From DATJBF01 sp035515475 (GTDB lineage Bacteria; Verrucomicrobiota; Verrucomicrobiia; Palsa-1439), in contig DATJBF010000046.1 in assembly GCA_035515475.1 (NCBI GenBank), positions 1-64,000 of the forward strand: DNA of 64,000 nucleotides, read 5' to 3'. Below, in pieces: positions 53,327 through 61,326 of the stretch. The first letter of the stretch is position 1. Each line of letters opens with the position of its first letter. Both the position numbers and the translations under genes were made by a program. Under the pieces are notes generated by a model. It was given only the letters and a program-made list of their open reading frames with translations. It was not told the DNA's origin and did no database searches.

Positions 53327-54619
53327 TCAACGAGCATTAAACACCGCGCCACCGTAGCGCGCTTTGTTGCCCAGCTCCTCTTCGATGGCCAGCAGGCGGT
53401 TGTATTTGGCGATGCGCTCCGAACGGCACAGCGATCCCGTTTTGATTTGGCCTGCGCTCGTGCCAACGGCGAAGTCTGCAATGAACGCGTCTTCCGTTTC
53501 GCCGGAGCGATGGGAGATAACCGTTCCGTAACCGGCTTGCTGCGCCATCGCGACGGTTTCGAGCGTCTCACTGACCGTGCCGATTTGATTCAGCTTGATG
53601 AGAATCGAGTTGGCGATGCCATCCCGAATACCTTCCGCGAAAATTTTCGGATTCGTCACGAAGTTATCATCGCCGACGAGTTGCAGTTTTTGTCCGAGCG
53701 CCTTCGTAATGGCGAGCCAGCCAGCGCGATCCTTCTCGCCCATGCCGTCTTCGAGCGAAACGATGGGGTACTTGTTCAACCAACTGCGATACAGTTCAAC
53801 CATCTCGACCGATGACTTGCGCGAGCCGTCCGATTTCTTGAACACGTAAGCGCCGTCGTTGTAAAACTCGCTGGCCGCGGGATCAATAGCGATAGCGATC
53901 TCGATCCCCGGCTTGTAGCCAGCGGTGCCAATGGCTTCCAGGACCAATTCCACCGCTTCCTCGTTCGTCGAGAGGCTCGGCGCAAAACCGCCTTCGTCGC
54001 CGACGGCGGAAACCAGCCCGCGCTTTTGCAGGATCTTTTTGAGTGTGTGAAAGGTTTCCGCCGCGTACCGCAGGGCCTCGGCAAACGACGGCGCGCCGAT
54101 GGGGAACAGCATGAATTCTTGAAAATCAACGTTATTGGTGGCGTGCGCGCCGCCATTAAGCACGTTCATCATCGGGGCTGGAAGAACAAACGGCCCTTTG
54201 CCCCCGTGCAATTTGCGGATGTAATCGTAGAGCGGCAGGTCCGAATCCATCGCTGCCGCACGGCAAACCGCCATCGACACTCCAAGAATCGCATTGGCAC
54301 CAAGCCTGGACTTATTTTCCGTGCCATCCAGATCGCGCATCAGATCGTCGATCTCCTTTTGCGCGTGTGGCGATTTGCCTTTGAGCTTTGGTGTGATCCT
54401 CTTATTCACGTTCGCCACGGCCTTGAGAACACCTTTCCCGTCGTAGCGTTCTGGGTCGGCGTCGCGCAGTTCGACTGCTTCGTTTTCACCGGTGCTGGCG
54501 CCGCTGGGGACAGCGGCCTGGCCGACTGCACCGTTGGCAAGGTGCACCTCCACTTGGATGGTGGGATTGCCGCGCGAATCCAGAATTTCGCGCGCGTGAA
54601 TCCTGGTGATCTTGGTCAT
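53327..54619 (-). CDS. eno: Enolase
   Basis: 430-aa glycolytic 2-phosphoglycerate dehydratase, complete: GNPTIQVEVHLANG, SGASTGENEAVELRD, GGAHATNNVDFQEFM, VGDEGGFAPSLSTNEEAVE, the metal-ligand VSLEDGMGEKD and VGDDNFVTN, and SHRSGETEDAFIADFAVGTSAGQIKTGS. Its ATG overlaps the stop of the HEAT-repeat gene (ATGA), so it is the last gene of the long operon starting with riboswitch copy 4. Fluoride with Mg2+ and phosphate is a classic enolase inhibitor, so placing enolase under a fluoride switch makes physiological sense: more enzyme when the inhibitor is present. Whether another eno copy exists is unknown. Confidence 0.96.
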   Translation of the reverse strand: MTKITRIHAREILDSRGNPTIQVEVHLANGAVGQAAVPSGASTGENEAVELRDADPERYDGKGVLKAVANVNKRITPKLKGKSPHAQKEIDDLMRDLDGTENKSRLGANAILGVSMAVCRAAAMDSDLPLYDYIRKLHGGKGPFVLPAPMMNVLNGGAHATNNVDFQEFMLFPIGAPSFAEALRYAAETFHTLKKILQKRGLVSAVGDEGGFAPSLSTNEEAVELVLEAIGTAGYKPGIEIAIAIDPAASEFYNDGAYVFKKSDGSRKSSVEMVELYRSWLNKYPIVSLEDGMGEKDRAGWLAITKALGQKLQLVGDDNFVTNPKIFAEGIRDGIANSILIKLNQIGTVSETLETVAMAQQAGYGTVISHRSGETEDAFIADFAVGTSAGQIKTGSLCRSERIAKYNRLLAIEEELGNKARYGGAVFNAR

Positions 54620-55047
54620 GAGTTTGGTTCTCCCGTTGTTGGTGCCGCGGTTTCGGATTGTTCGGAAGATTCGATGGTTCGCATCGCACGCGCAGCCACG
54701 CGGCGGACGCGAGGGCTAGAATGGCGGGCAGCACGGCGCAACGCGCCGAGCACCTCGGGCGCGCCGATTTTTTCCAAGGCTTCCACGGCGCTGGCGGCGA
54801 TGAAGCCATCGTCGGCCCCGGCCGCCAGTTGCCTGAGCGCGGCTACGGCACGACGCTCACGGCGCCGGCCGAGAACCCACGCCGCCCGCATTACGGTTGT
54901 CGGCTCGGGAAGATGGAGCGCGGCGATGAGTTTGTCCACGAAATCGGCGCGGGCCTGCCGGACTGCGATGTCGTCACCACAATGCGGACATATGGTCGCA
55001 GACTCCGGCACTGTCGCCCAGCAGTTGATGCAGTAGAATGTGATCAC
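54616..55047 (-). CDS. Zinc-ribbon plus HEAT-repeat protein
   Basis: 143 aa from GTG 55047, which overlaps the dynamin-like stop codon (GTGA). The N-terminus is a zinc ribbon, FYCINCWATVPESATICPHCGDD (CxxC...CxxC). HEAT-type repeats follow (VMRAAWVLGRRRERRAVAALRQLAAG, IAASAVEALEKIGAPEVLGALRRAA, PRVRRVAARAMRTI). A tail rich in Ser, Glu and Thr ends the protein. The dynamin plus HEAT pairing repeats that of 47389-49901, which suggests a conserved functional couple. Coupled to eno by ATGA. Confidence 0.8.
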   Translation of the reverse strand: MITFYCINCWATVPESATICPHCGDDIAVRQARADFVDKLIAALHLPEPTTVMRAAWVLGRRRERRAVAALRQLAAGADDGFIAASAVEALEKIGAPEVLGALRRAARHSSPRVRRVAARAMRTIESSEQSETAAPTTGEPNS

Positions 55048-56771
55048 TGAAACTCCGCGTCGTTGGGCCACGGGACGCAAACAGCTCGATTGCCAACCAG
55101 ATGGGTGATGGCCCGCAGGTAGGCGTCCTGCTCGTCCTCGTTGCGAAGATACCGGCGGAGCGCGTCGGTCTTCAGGGCAAACGCCTGCATGTCCTCACCG
55201 ACTTCCTCGAAACAACGCGCGGCTTCGGTCAGGAGAAATCGCACAACCTCTTGGTCGCTCGTTGCGGCAATCATCATCGCCAAGTGACGGAGACAGGCTC
55301 CTTGCGAGCGGGTGTAGATTTCGCGCCCCGCAGCTTCGGCCAGAAATCCTGCGAGCTTTTCCACGTGGCTCTTCTCGGCCTCGCGCAGTAAACAGCACAC
55401 GCGACAGTTCTTCGAGTCGCGGGCCAACTCGCGCACGACCTGTTGTGCATCGGACGAATCAGATGCCTGCGCCAGCAATCGCGAAACACGTTCGACGAGC
55501 TTGGCGTAGCCGACCGATGCGCCGACCGGCGACGACAGCATGTTCAACTGCCACGTATGCAGCGGACAGAAACCCAACTCAGCCGCAAACTCGATTTGCG
55601 CCTTCTCGTCGGTCGAGATCGCGTATTGCCATTGTGAGAAGAAGTCGAACGCGACGCGATACAAGTGGTCGCAGACCGGGCAACTGCGCGTCTTCATGGC
55701 GGCGGTTGGTTCCGGTGGCGCGGGTTTCAGGATGACCGGCATTGAGACTTCCGTCGTGGCCGGCGGCGCGGGAGCGGCCGGCAGGTTCAGAATCTCACGC
55801 TGCGCGGCCAGAAGACAGTGGCGAATGGCCGGTAGCCGCGCGTCGTCGGCTTGGATTTCGCTCAGGTGGAGCGCGCGTTCAGCAATGGCCGCCAGAAAGG
55901 TGGCGGCCTTCTCGTCGGAGAGGAACCGACTCAGTTCCTCCTGCAACGGCGGAAGGCCCGACCCGTCTTCTTCAGCAAGGGCGAGTTTGCAGGACAGCGG
56001 GAAGATGCGCAGGCCGTCCGCACCCATCTGCTCATGGAGGGTCTTGGTGATGAAGTCCAAGACCTCCCGCCGTTCGTGTTCGGCGAGCAGGTCGGTCTTG
56101 TTGACGACGAAGAAAATCTTATGAACGTGCTGCCGAATGCTTTCTAGGAACTCCAACTCGGCACTGGTGAGCGGGGAGTCCACGCTGGTGACGAACAGCA
56201 CGGCATCGCATTGTGGGATGAAAGCGTAGGTGGTGGCGGTATTGGCGGTGATCGCCGAGCCGACGCCGGGGGTGTCCACGAATTCCAAGCCACGCCGCAG
56301 AAACGGCACTGGCACCTCGACGGTGGCCGTCTTGACCTTCTTGCGATTGCCAGGGTTGCCCCGCTCGGTCACGTAATCTTCGAGTTGCGAGAGCGACACG
56401 ATCTCGGGCCATTGCAATCCCTCGCGCTCCACCACGAGCCGTTCCTGCGGTCCGAATTTTAGCACGGTGATCGCCGAGGTGAGCGGCAGCACGCCGGTGG
56501 GGAGCAGTTCGCACCCGATGATCGCATTCATCAACGAGCTCTTGCCGCGCTTGAACTGACCAAGCACGGCCAGCGTGAACCGGTCCTCGGCGAGTTTCAC
56601 CATCAACTCCTCGCATTGCCGGTCGCGCCCTTCGTCGCCACATTTCTTGAGCACATCGCGCAACAGGCGCAACTGGCTGGCGAGAGACAGCTTGATTCGG
56701 CTGTACGCCTTGAGTTTCTCCTGATCGGGAGCGGTTTCGCGGCGATCAACCGTTATCTGGTCGGTGTTCAT
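55044..56771 (-). CDS. Dynamin-like GTPase fused to a DUF6062-like Cys-rich domain
   Basis: 575 aa. The N-terminal 300 residues are a dynamin-like G domain: AVLGQFKRGKSSLMNAIIG (G1), VLPLTSAITVLKFG (switch), EFVDTPGVGSAITANTA (G3) and FVVNKTDLLAE (G4). After a Pro/Ala-rich linker, the C-terminal 230 residues contain CPVCDHLYRVAFDFF, GFCPLHTWQLNML, CRVCCLLREAEKSHVEKLAGFL and ACLRHLAMMIA. These Cys/His modules follow the same C-x2-C ... FCxxH layout as the DUF6062-like protein at 57067-58545. Fusion of the two is, to my knowledge, unusual. Both ends overlap neighbouring genes by 4 bp. Confidence 0.85.
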   Translation of the reverse strand: MNTDQITVDRRETAPDQEKLKAYSRIKLSLASQLRLLRDVLKKCGDEGRDRQCEELMVKLAEDRFTLAVLGQFKRGKSSLMNAIIGCELLPTGVLPLTSAITVLKFGPQERLVVEREGLQWPEIVSLSQLEDYVTERGNPGNRKKVKTATVEVPVPFLRRGLEFVDTPGVGSAITANTATTYAFIPQCDAVLFVTSVDSPLTSAELEFLESIRQHVHKIFFVVNKTDLLAEHERREVLDFITKTLHEQMGADGLRIFPLSCKLALAEEDGSGLPPLQEELSRFLSDEKAATFLAAIAERALHLSEIQADDARLPAIRHCLLAAQREILNLPAAPAPPATTEVSMPVILKPAPPEPTAAMKTRSCPVCDHLYRVAFDFFSQWQYAISTDEKAQIEFAAELGFCPLHTWQLNMLSSPVGASVGYAKLVERVSRLLAQASDSSDAQQVVRELARDSKNCRVCCLLREAEKSHVEKLAGFLAEAAGREIYTRSQGACLRHLAMMIAATSDQEVVRFLLTEAARCFEEVGEDMQAFALKTDALRRYLRNEDEQDAYLRAITHLVGNRAVCVPWPNDAEFQ

Positions 56772-57070
56772 GTTTTGCCGCTGCCGACCGGATGTTGCGT
56801 GCGGCGCGCGGATTTGTAGCTCGTGGAAAAGTAGTCGCCGCCCAGACTAGTGAGGCCATCGATGTCACCCGACCGCAGTTTGTTGGCCATCTTTTCGAAG
56901 AATCGCGTCACGTCCTCGTCAAAACTCGTTTGGCGGCAGGAGCGGCAAACCCAGCCCTCGGTGTTGACGACCAGGATGTGCGGCCAATGCATGATGCTGT
57001 GCTCGACCTTCTGCCAATGCACTGCCCAGCTTTGACAATAAGGACACCGTTTGAATCCCTGAGCGCTCAT
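56768..57070 (-). CDS. Small zinc-ribbon protein, 100 aa
   Basis: Two Cys pairs near the N-terminus (RCPYCQSWAVHW and WVCRSCRQTSF) about 30 residues apart form a likely zinc ribbon. A helical segment (FEKMANKLRSGDIDGLTSLGGDYFS) follows. No family recognised. Its start overlaps the tandem DUF6062-like stop, and its end overlaps the dynamin start (ATGA both sides), so it is made with both. Confidence 0.75.
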   Translation of the reverse strand: MSAQGFKRCPYCQSWAVHWQKVEHSIMHWPHILVVNTEGWVCRSCRQTSFDEDVTRFFEKMANKLRSGDIDGLTSLGGDYFSTSYKSARRTQHPVGSGKT

Positions 57071-58545
57071 CGGCCGATCATCTCCCGGTGGCCGACGAAT
57101 TTCTCGATGACGCGCCGCCAGGAAGTTTGCTCTACACCCTTGGGTTCATTGGCGTGGCGGTAGTCGCGTTTGCGGTCAAACTCCTGGAGTTCAGTTTGCA
57201 GCGCAGCAAGCCGCCCGCGCTCGGCTCCGAGCAGTCGCTGAAGTTGCGGGTGATCGGGAGACTCGTCCAACGCCATCTGCAGGTGCGGCAGGCAGATGCC
57301 GAACGAGTCGTGATACTTGGAGGCGAAATCGGGATCGTCGAAGAAGTCGAGAAGATTCGACAGGGTGAGGTATTCGGTCGAGGAGTTCCAATCGCACATC
57401 GGACAGTTGGCGGTGGCCGGATACAGAAGCGGAGCGTCGGATGCCCGTCGCTTGGCGCGCGGCTTGGTCGGCTCGGTAACGGCGGCGCTGCGCTCGATCA
57501 CGGTTGCCAGAAGTTCCTCGTACACGACGGCGAGGCCCGCCGGGGCGGTGGGCGTGCGCGCTGCCAACCAACCGTGTGAGTTACAGAAGCCACCCGAGCG
57601 CCGGAGCGCCAGGCGAACGCCCGGGTCCATGATCCCTTCGTGGAAGAGAAGTGTCATCTGTCGTTCGGACTCGCGCTCGATCAGGGCGCAGATCACGCAG
57701 CAGTCGGCATCCAGCGCGTCACGAAGCCGATACAACGGCAGCCATTTCGACGCGGGCGGCTCGCGGGGGAAGACGAGGTTGAGTGCAGACCTCTTCGTGC
57801 GTCGTGGCCGGTCCCTATGAAAAACCTCGCGCTTGCCGACGAAGAGTTCGATGGCGCGCCGCCGCGCGGCTTGGTCCGTATCCTTCGGCTCGTTGGCGAG
57901 GCGGTCATCGCGTTTGCGGCTGAACTCCTTCAGTTCGGTTTGGAGCCCGGTGAGTTTTTCGCGTTCGGTAGCCAGCAACTCCGGTAGGTGTGGGTGGTCG
58001 GGAAATCCTCGCATCGCCAGGTCAAGGTGTGGGAGACACAGGCCGAAGGACCGTTGAAATGCCGTACGCAATTCGGGATCATCGAACCATTTCAGTAGTT
58101 CGCCGAAATAGACCCGCTCGTTAAAGCGCGCCGTTTCGCATACGGGACAGGGGGCAGTGGTCTCCAGCACGGACGCGGATCGCCCGCGACGACGGGACCG
58201 GTGCAAGCGTCGAGGCGACCCGGCGGCTGCCAGTTGGCGGACCTGGGCCTCGGTCCGCTCAATCACGGAACGCAGCAAATCGCCGTAGATGATGGCGATG
58301 CCGGAGTCGGTGTGGGGGATGCGAGTGGCCATCCAGGCATGCGCATTGCAGAACCCTTTTGACTTGTAGAGGCGCAGCCGAACGCCCACATCGCTAACGT
58401 TCTCGTAAAACAAGTTGTCGAGTTGCCGGTAACAAGCGCGTTCGACCAACGTGCAGATCGGACAACCCGCCGCATCGAGCGCATCGCGCAGATAGATGAA
58501 GTCCAGCCACTTGACCGGCTCATTTTGTGGACGAAGAATGCTCAT
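57067..58545 (-). CDS. Tandem DUF6062-like Cys-rich protein
   Basis: 492 aa consisting of two copies of a 240-residue module. Each has FIYLRDALDAAGCPICTLVERACYRQLDNLFYENVSD and KGFCNAHAWMATRIP in the first half, then PCPVCETARFNERVYFGELL and FGLCLPHLDLAMRGFPDHPHLPELL. The second copy keeps the same cysteines and histidines (CCVICALIERE, GGFCNSHGWLA, CPMCDWN, FGICLPHLQMAL). Metal binding by Cys/His is likely. The start is at ATG 58545 (MSILRPQ), overlapping the preceding gene by about 26 bp. This family is usually known only as a domain of unknown function. Confidence 0.8.
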   Translation of the reverse strand: MSILRPQNEPVKWLDFIYLRDALDAAGCPICTLVERACYRQLDNLFYENVSDVGVRLRLYKSKGFCNAHAWMATRIPHTDSGIAIIYGDLLRSVIERTEAQVRQLAAAGSPRRLHRSRRRGRSASVLETTAPCPVCETARFNERVYFGELLKWFDDPELRTAFQRSFGLCLPHLDLAMRGFPDHPHLPELLATEREKLTGLQTELKEFSRKRDDRLANEPKDTDQAARRRAIELFVGKREVFHRDRPRRTKRSALNLVFPREPPASKWLPLYRLRDALDADCCVICALIERESERQMTLLFHEGIMDPGVRLALRRSGGFCNSHGWLAARTPTAPAGLAVVYEELLATVIERSAAVTEPTKPRAKRRASDAPLLYPATANCPMCDWNSSTEYLTLSNLLDFFDDPDFASKYHDSFGICLPHLQMALDESPDHPQLQRLLGAERGRLAALQTELQEFDRKRDYRHANEPKGVEQTSWRRVIEKFVGHREMIGR

Positions 58546-59002
58546 GCTTGGAATGTCCGCGACCGACAAAACCCTTCCTGTCCAGCAAGCCGGTCAGTTC
58601 AGAAAGCAGGGACTGCAACTGCGGCAGTTCGGCGTTGAGGAACTCGGTGGTCGCCGGGTCCACCGCGCCGTAGCCCCGCAAGTAGCGGGGCTTGATCTCC
58701 TCAATGCTCACGTTTGCCAAAACGAGCGCGGCGAGCGCCGAGCGCAGTTGCGGCTCCTGCTGAGGTTCCAAATCGAGTCGATCGCCAAGAATCTGCATCT
58801 TGGCCTGAATCTTCGAGATGAGATCGTCGACCAAGTGCGCCTGCTCGCGGGGCAGTGGCTCGCTGTGGCGGGTTAACACACCCTCGGTGGGAGGGCAGTG
58901 AAACACGTGTCGCAGTTGCAGCAATCGGCTCTCGATGTCGGCCAACGTGATCGAAATCGACCTGCGCTGTGGCTCGCGGAGGTCGAGGCGGTTGATGTTC
59001 AT
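58520..59002 (-). CDS. Unknown protein, first gene of the enolase operon
   Basis: 160 aa, helical and charged (MNINRLDLREPQRRSISITLADIESRLLQLRHVF, then LVDDLISKIQAKMQIL, LRSALAALVLANVSIEEIKPRYLRGYG and ELPQLQSLLSELTGLL). No signal peptide, membrane segment or known motif. First in the operon, about 35 bp after the riboswitch terminator. Start placed at ATG 59002; ATG 59026 upstream is possible. Its 3' end overlaps the next gene. Confidence 0.65.
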   Translation of the reverse strand: MNINRLDLREPQRRSISITLADIESRLLQLRHVFHCPPTEGVLTRHSEPLPREQAHLVDDLISKIQAKMQILGDRLDLEPQQEPQLRSALAALVLANVSIEEIKPRYLRGYGAVDPATTEFLNAELPQLQSLLSELTGLLDRKGFVGRGHSKHEHSSSTK

Positions 59003-59035
59003 GAGGACCGATCTTTCTGTTCGCATTTGCCCGAC

Positions 59036-59070
59036 AAAAAACTCCTACCAACGCTTGCGTCGGTAGGAGT
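59036..59070 (-). terminator. Terminator of the copy 4 expression platform
   Basis: Stem ctcctaccaacgc / gcgtcggtaggag with a two-base loop (one mismatch). On the minus strand it is followed by TTTTTT. Confidence 0.85.
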
Positions 59071-59118
59071 TATCACCCCGAACGCTTTCGGGGAAAGTTG
59101 CCGGCGAACTCCATCGCC
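59036..59118 (-). promoter_or_regulatory. Fluoride riboswitch (crcB motif), copy 4, with terminator
   Basis: The minus-strand leader is GGCGATGGAGTTCGCC, AACTTTCCCCGAAAGCGTTCGGGG and TGATAACTCCTACCG. The GGAGU / ACUCC pairing elements and GAUGG box match the other three copies. The ACTCC strand also forms the 5' side of an intrinsic terminator (59036-59070). Expected effect: fluoride binding prevents termination and the six-gene enolase operon is transcribed. Confidence 0.85.
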
Positions 59119-59128
59119 GTCTACCTTT

Positions 59129-59156
59129 AGCTTACCGTTGTCCGGCCAACTGTCAA
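59129..59156 (-). promoter_or_regulatory. Promoter of the enolase operon
   Basis: On the minus strand consensus TTGACA (59151-59156), 16-bp spacer, TAAGCT (59129-59134). It is placed so that transcription starts just before the aptamer. It lies directly after the stop codon of the HyfB-like gene (59182). Confidence 0.7.
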
Positions 59157-59181
59157 TCTGTCGGTGGCGCCAATGCTGCGT

Positions 59182-61326
59182 CTACAATCGTGACAGCAAC
59201 AATACCATCACCAGCGACAGCAGCGCGTAGGCAATATAGACGTTGATCCTCCCCCGATGCAACGTGGCCAGACCTCTGGCAATTGCCAGCGCCGCGCTTT
59301 TGAACGGCTGCCCGACAGCGCGATCGATGATGTACACCTCCTCCCGCTCGCGATGGATCGCCGTCCGGAAATGTTGAGCTACGGTCTGCGGCGTGTCCTC
59401 CGTGGTGGCGGGGCGAAAGACCGCGTCGAAGATCACACGCACGGAATTGGAGAAACCGGTCGCCGTGTAGGTCATTTCCGGCAGGAGCCGCCTCACGCCG
59501 CCGTCCCAACACGCTCGCCGCGCGATGTGACGCTTGCGCGCGGACGCAAAACGCACGACAAGGTAGGTCAATCCCAGCAAACCGCACAGTACCACCAGCA
59601 TGTAGGAGGTGGACATGGCGAACACCACAGGGTTTTCCTTGCCGCCGCGGTGCAACACCACCAAGCCGCGTCCGGGCACGACGGACTGACCCACCTGCGC
59701 GCCCAGATCGTGAAATTCCGCCACGAGCGCACGGGGCAATTGCTCGTGCTCGGGACTGTTGGCGAAGAACGGTGGCACGAGCGCGTCCGCCGTGTTCGCG
59801 CCGGTCAGCGGCGAGAACGTCTCGTTCAGAACGGGGATCACATACGTCGGCAGCACGCCGAGAGCGAGGCAGAGCACTGCGAGCAAACCCATCGACACAA
59901 TCGTGGACCGTTGCGCTTCGACCGCTTTTTCGGCAGGCGCGGAGCGGGTCATGCCGAGAAAGCCCATCGCGAATGCTTTCACGAAACACGTCACCGCCAA
60001 TGCTGCCGTGAGCGCGAGGCCGGCGCCGCAAAGTGCAAAGACGGTTTTCACCCCGGTCGATGACAACTCCGCGCTGCGCAACATCGTTTGCAGCGTCAGC
60101 CATTCGCTCACGAAACCGCTGAACGGCGGCAGCGCCGCGATGGAGAGCGCGCCTGCGAGAAACCCCAGCGCCGTCCACGGCATCCGCCGAATCAATCCGC
60201 CCAGCCGGTCGAGGTCGCGTGAGCCGACGCGTTCCTCCACCGTACCCGCGCCGAGGAACAGGAGCGCCTTGTAGACGGAGTGGTTCGTCAGGTGATAGAG
60301 CGCGGCGACGAACGCGATGCCGGCCGGCACCGTCAGACCGTACGCCATGAAAATCATGCCCGCGCCGAGGCCGACGGCGATGATGCCCGCATTCTCAATC
60401 GAACTGTGCGCGAGCATGGTCTTCAGGTCATTGTCGGTCGTCGCGTAGAGGATTCCCAGCAGCGCCGAGATTGTGCCAATGATCATCACGACCACGCCCG
60501 GCCCGACCATCGACATCGGGAGGAGATCGGCGTTGACGCGCACGATGCCGTAAAAGCCGAGGTTCAACGTGGCTCCTGCGAGTATCGGAACAAACGCGGA
60601 CGGAGCGGCGGCGTAGGCCCGCGGCAACCAGAAATTGACGGGTACGAGTCCGGCTTTCACTCCGAACCCGAAGAACGAAAGCAGGAACACCGCCCAGCGA
60701 GCGCTCGCGCTCAGCTCGGCGGCGGACGCCTTGAGCGCGGGAAAACCGAGCGACCCCGCCGCCACCACGAGGATCAGGAACGCCACCACCGCCGCCAGCG
60801 CGCCCGCCTCGCTCACTGCGAGCATGAGGTAGCCTGACCGGGTGTGCTCGGACTCCTCGTGTTCGTAATTGACGAGGAGGTAACAGAGAATCGACATCGC
60901 TTCCCAAGCCAGCAAGAACAGCAGCACGTCCGCCGCAATCAACACCAACACGATGGACGCAAACAGCGCGAGGTACATCACGGAAAAGGCTTTCAAGCTG
61001 TAACGGCCCGCGTAACGCGGCAGGTTGCCGGCCGCGAAAATCGAGACCGGCAGGAACACCAGCCCGGTGATGAAGGCGAACAACGCCGACAGGCGGTCCA
61101 CGTTCAGCGTCAGCGTGCCCAAGTTGGGCACGATCCACAGCGACATGGCCCACGTGTTCCCGTCGAACAGCGTTTGCCCGCTCGCGCCCAGCAGGACGAG
61201 CGAGGCCAGCCCGCCGATCCACGCGAGCCATTGCGGATTCCGGCGGTCGGGAAGCAGCAGCGCGAGCACGATGCCCGCGCCGCACAGCGCGAAAAATGTG
61301 CCTGTCCATGCGCCAATGTCGCTCAC
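59182..61326 (-). CDS. HyfB-like proton-conducting membrane subunit of an Ehr-type complex
   Basis: About 714-aa integral membrane protein of the Nuo/Mrp antiporter family with about 15 helices: ALFAFITGLVFLPVSIFAAG, YLALFASIVLVLIAADVLLFLLAWEAMSI, GFGVKAGLVPVNFWLPRAYAAAP and ATTDNDLKTMLAHSSIENAGII. The Lys and Glu residues needed for proton channels are present (FGFGVKAG, LAWEAMSI). It starts at GTG 61326, with GGAGGT nine bases upstream, overlapping the previous stop (GTGA). It is last of the four Ehr genes in the window. Confidence 0.88.
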   Translation of the reverse strand: MSDIGAWTGTFFALCGAGIVLALLLPDRRNPQWLAWIGGLASLVLLGASGQTLFDGNTWAMSLWIVPNLGTLTLNVDRLSALFAFITGLVFLPVSIFAAGNLPRYAGRYSLKAFSVMYLALFASIVLVLIAADVLLFLLAWEAMSILCYLLVNYEHEESEHTRSGYLMLAVSEAGALAAVVAFLILVVAAGSLGFPALKASAAELSASARWAVFLLSFFGFGVKAGLVPVNFWLPRAYAAAPSAFVPILAGATLNLGFYGIVRVNADLLPMSMVGPGVVVMIIGTISALLGILYATTDNDLKTMLAHSSIENAGIIAVGLGAGMIFMAYGLTVPAGIAFVAALYHLTNHSVYKALLFLGAGTVEERVGSRDLDRLGGLIRRMPWTALGFLAGALSIAALPPFSGFVSEWLTLQTMLRSAELSSTGVKTVFALCGAGLALTAALAVTCFVKAFAMGFLGMTRSAPAEKAVEAQRSTIVSMGLLAVLCLALGVLPTYVIPVLNETFSPLTGANTADALVPPFFANSPEHEQLPRALVAEFHDLGAQVGQSVVPGRGLVVLHRGGKENPVVFAMSTSYMLVVLCGLLGLTYLVVRFASARKRHIARRACWDGGVRRLLPEMTYTATGFSNSVRVIFDAVFRPATTEDTPQTVAQHFRTAIHREREEVYIIDRAVGQPFKSAALAIARGLATLHRGRINVYIAYALLSLVMVLLLSRL

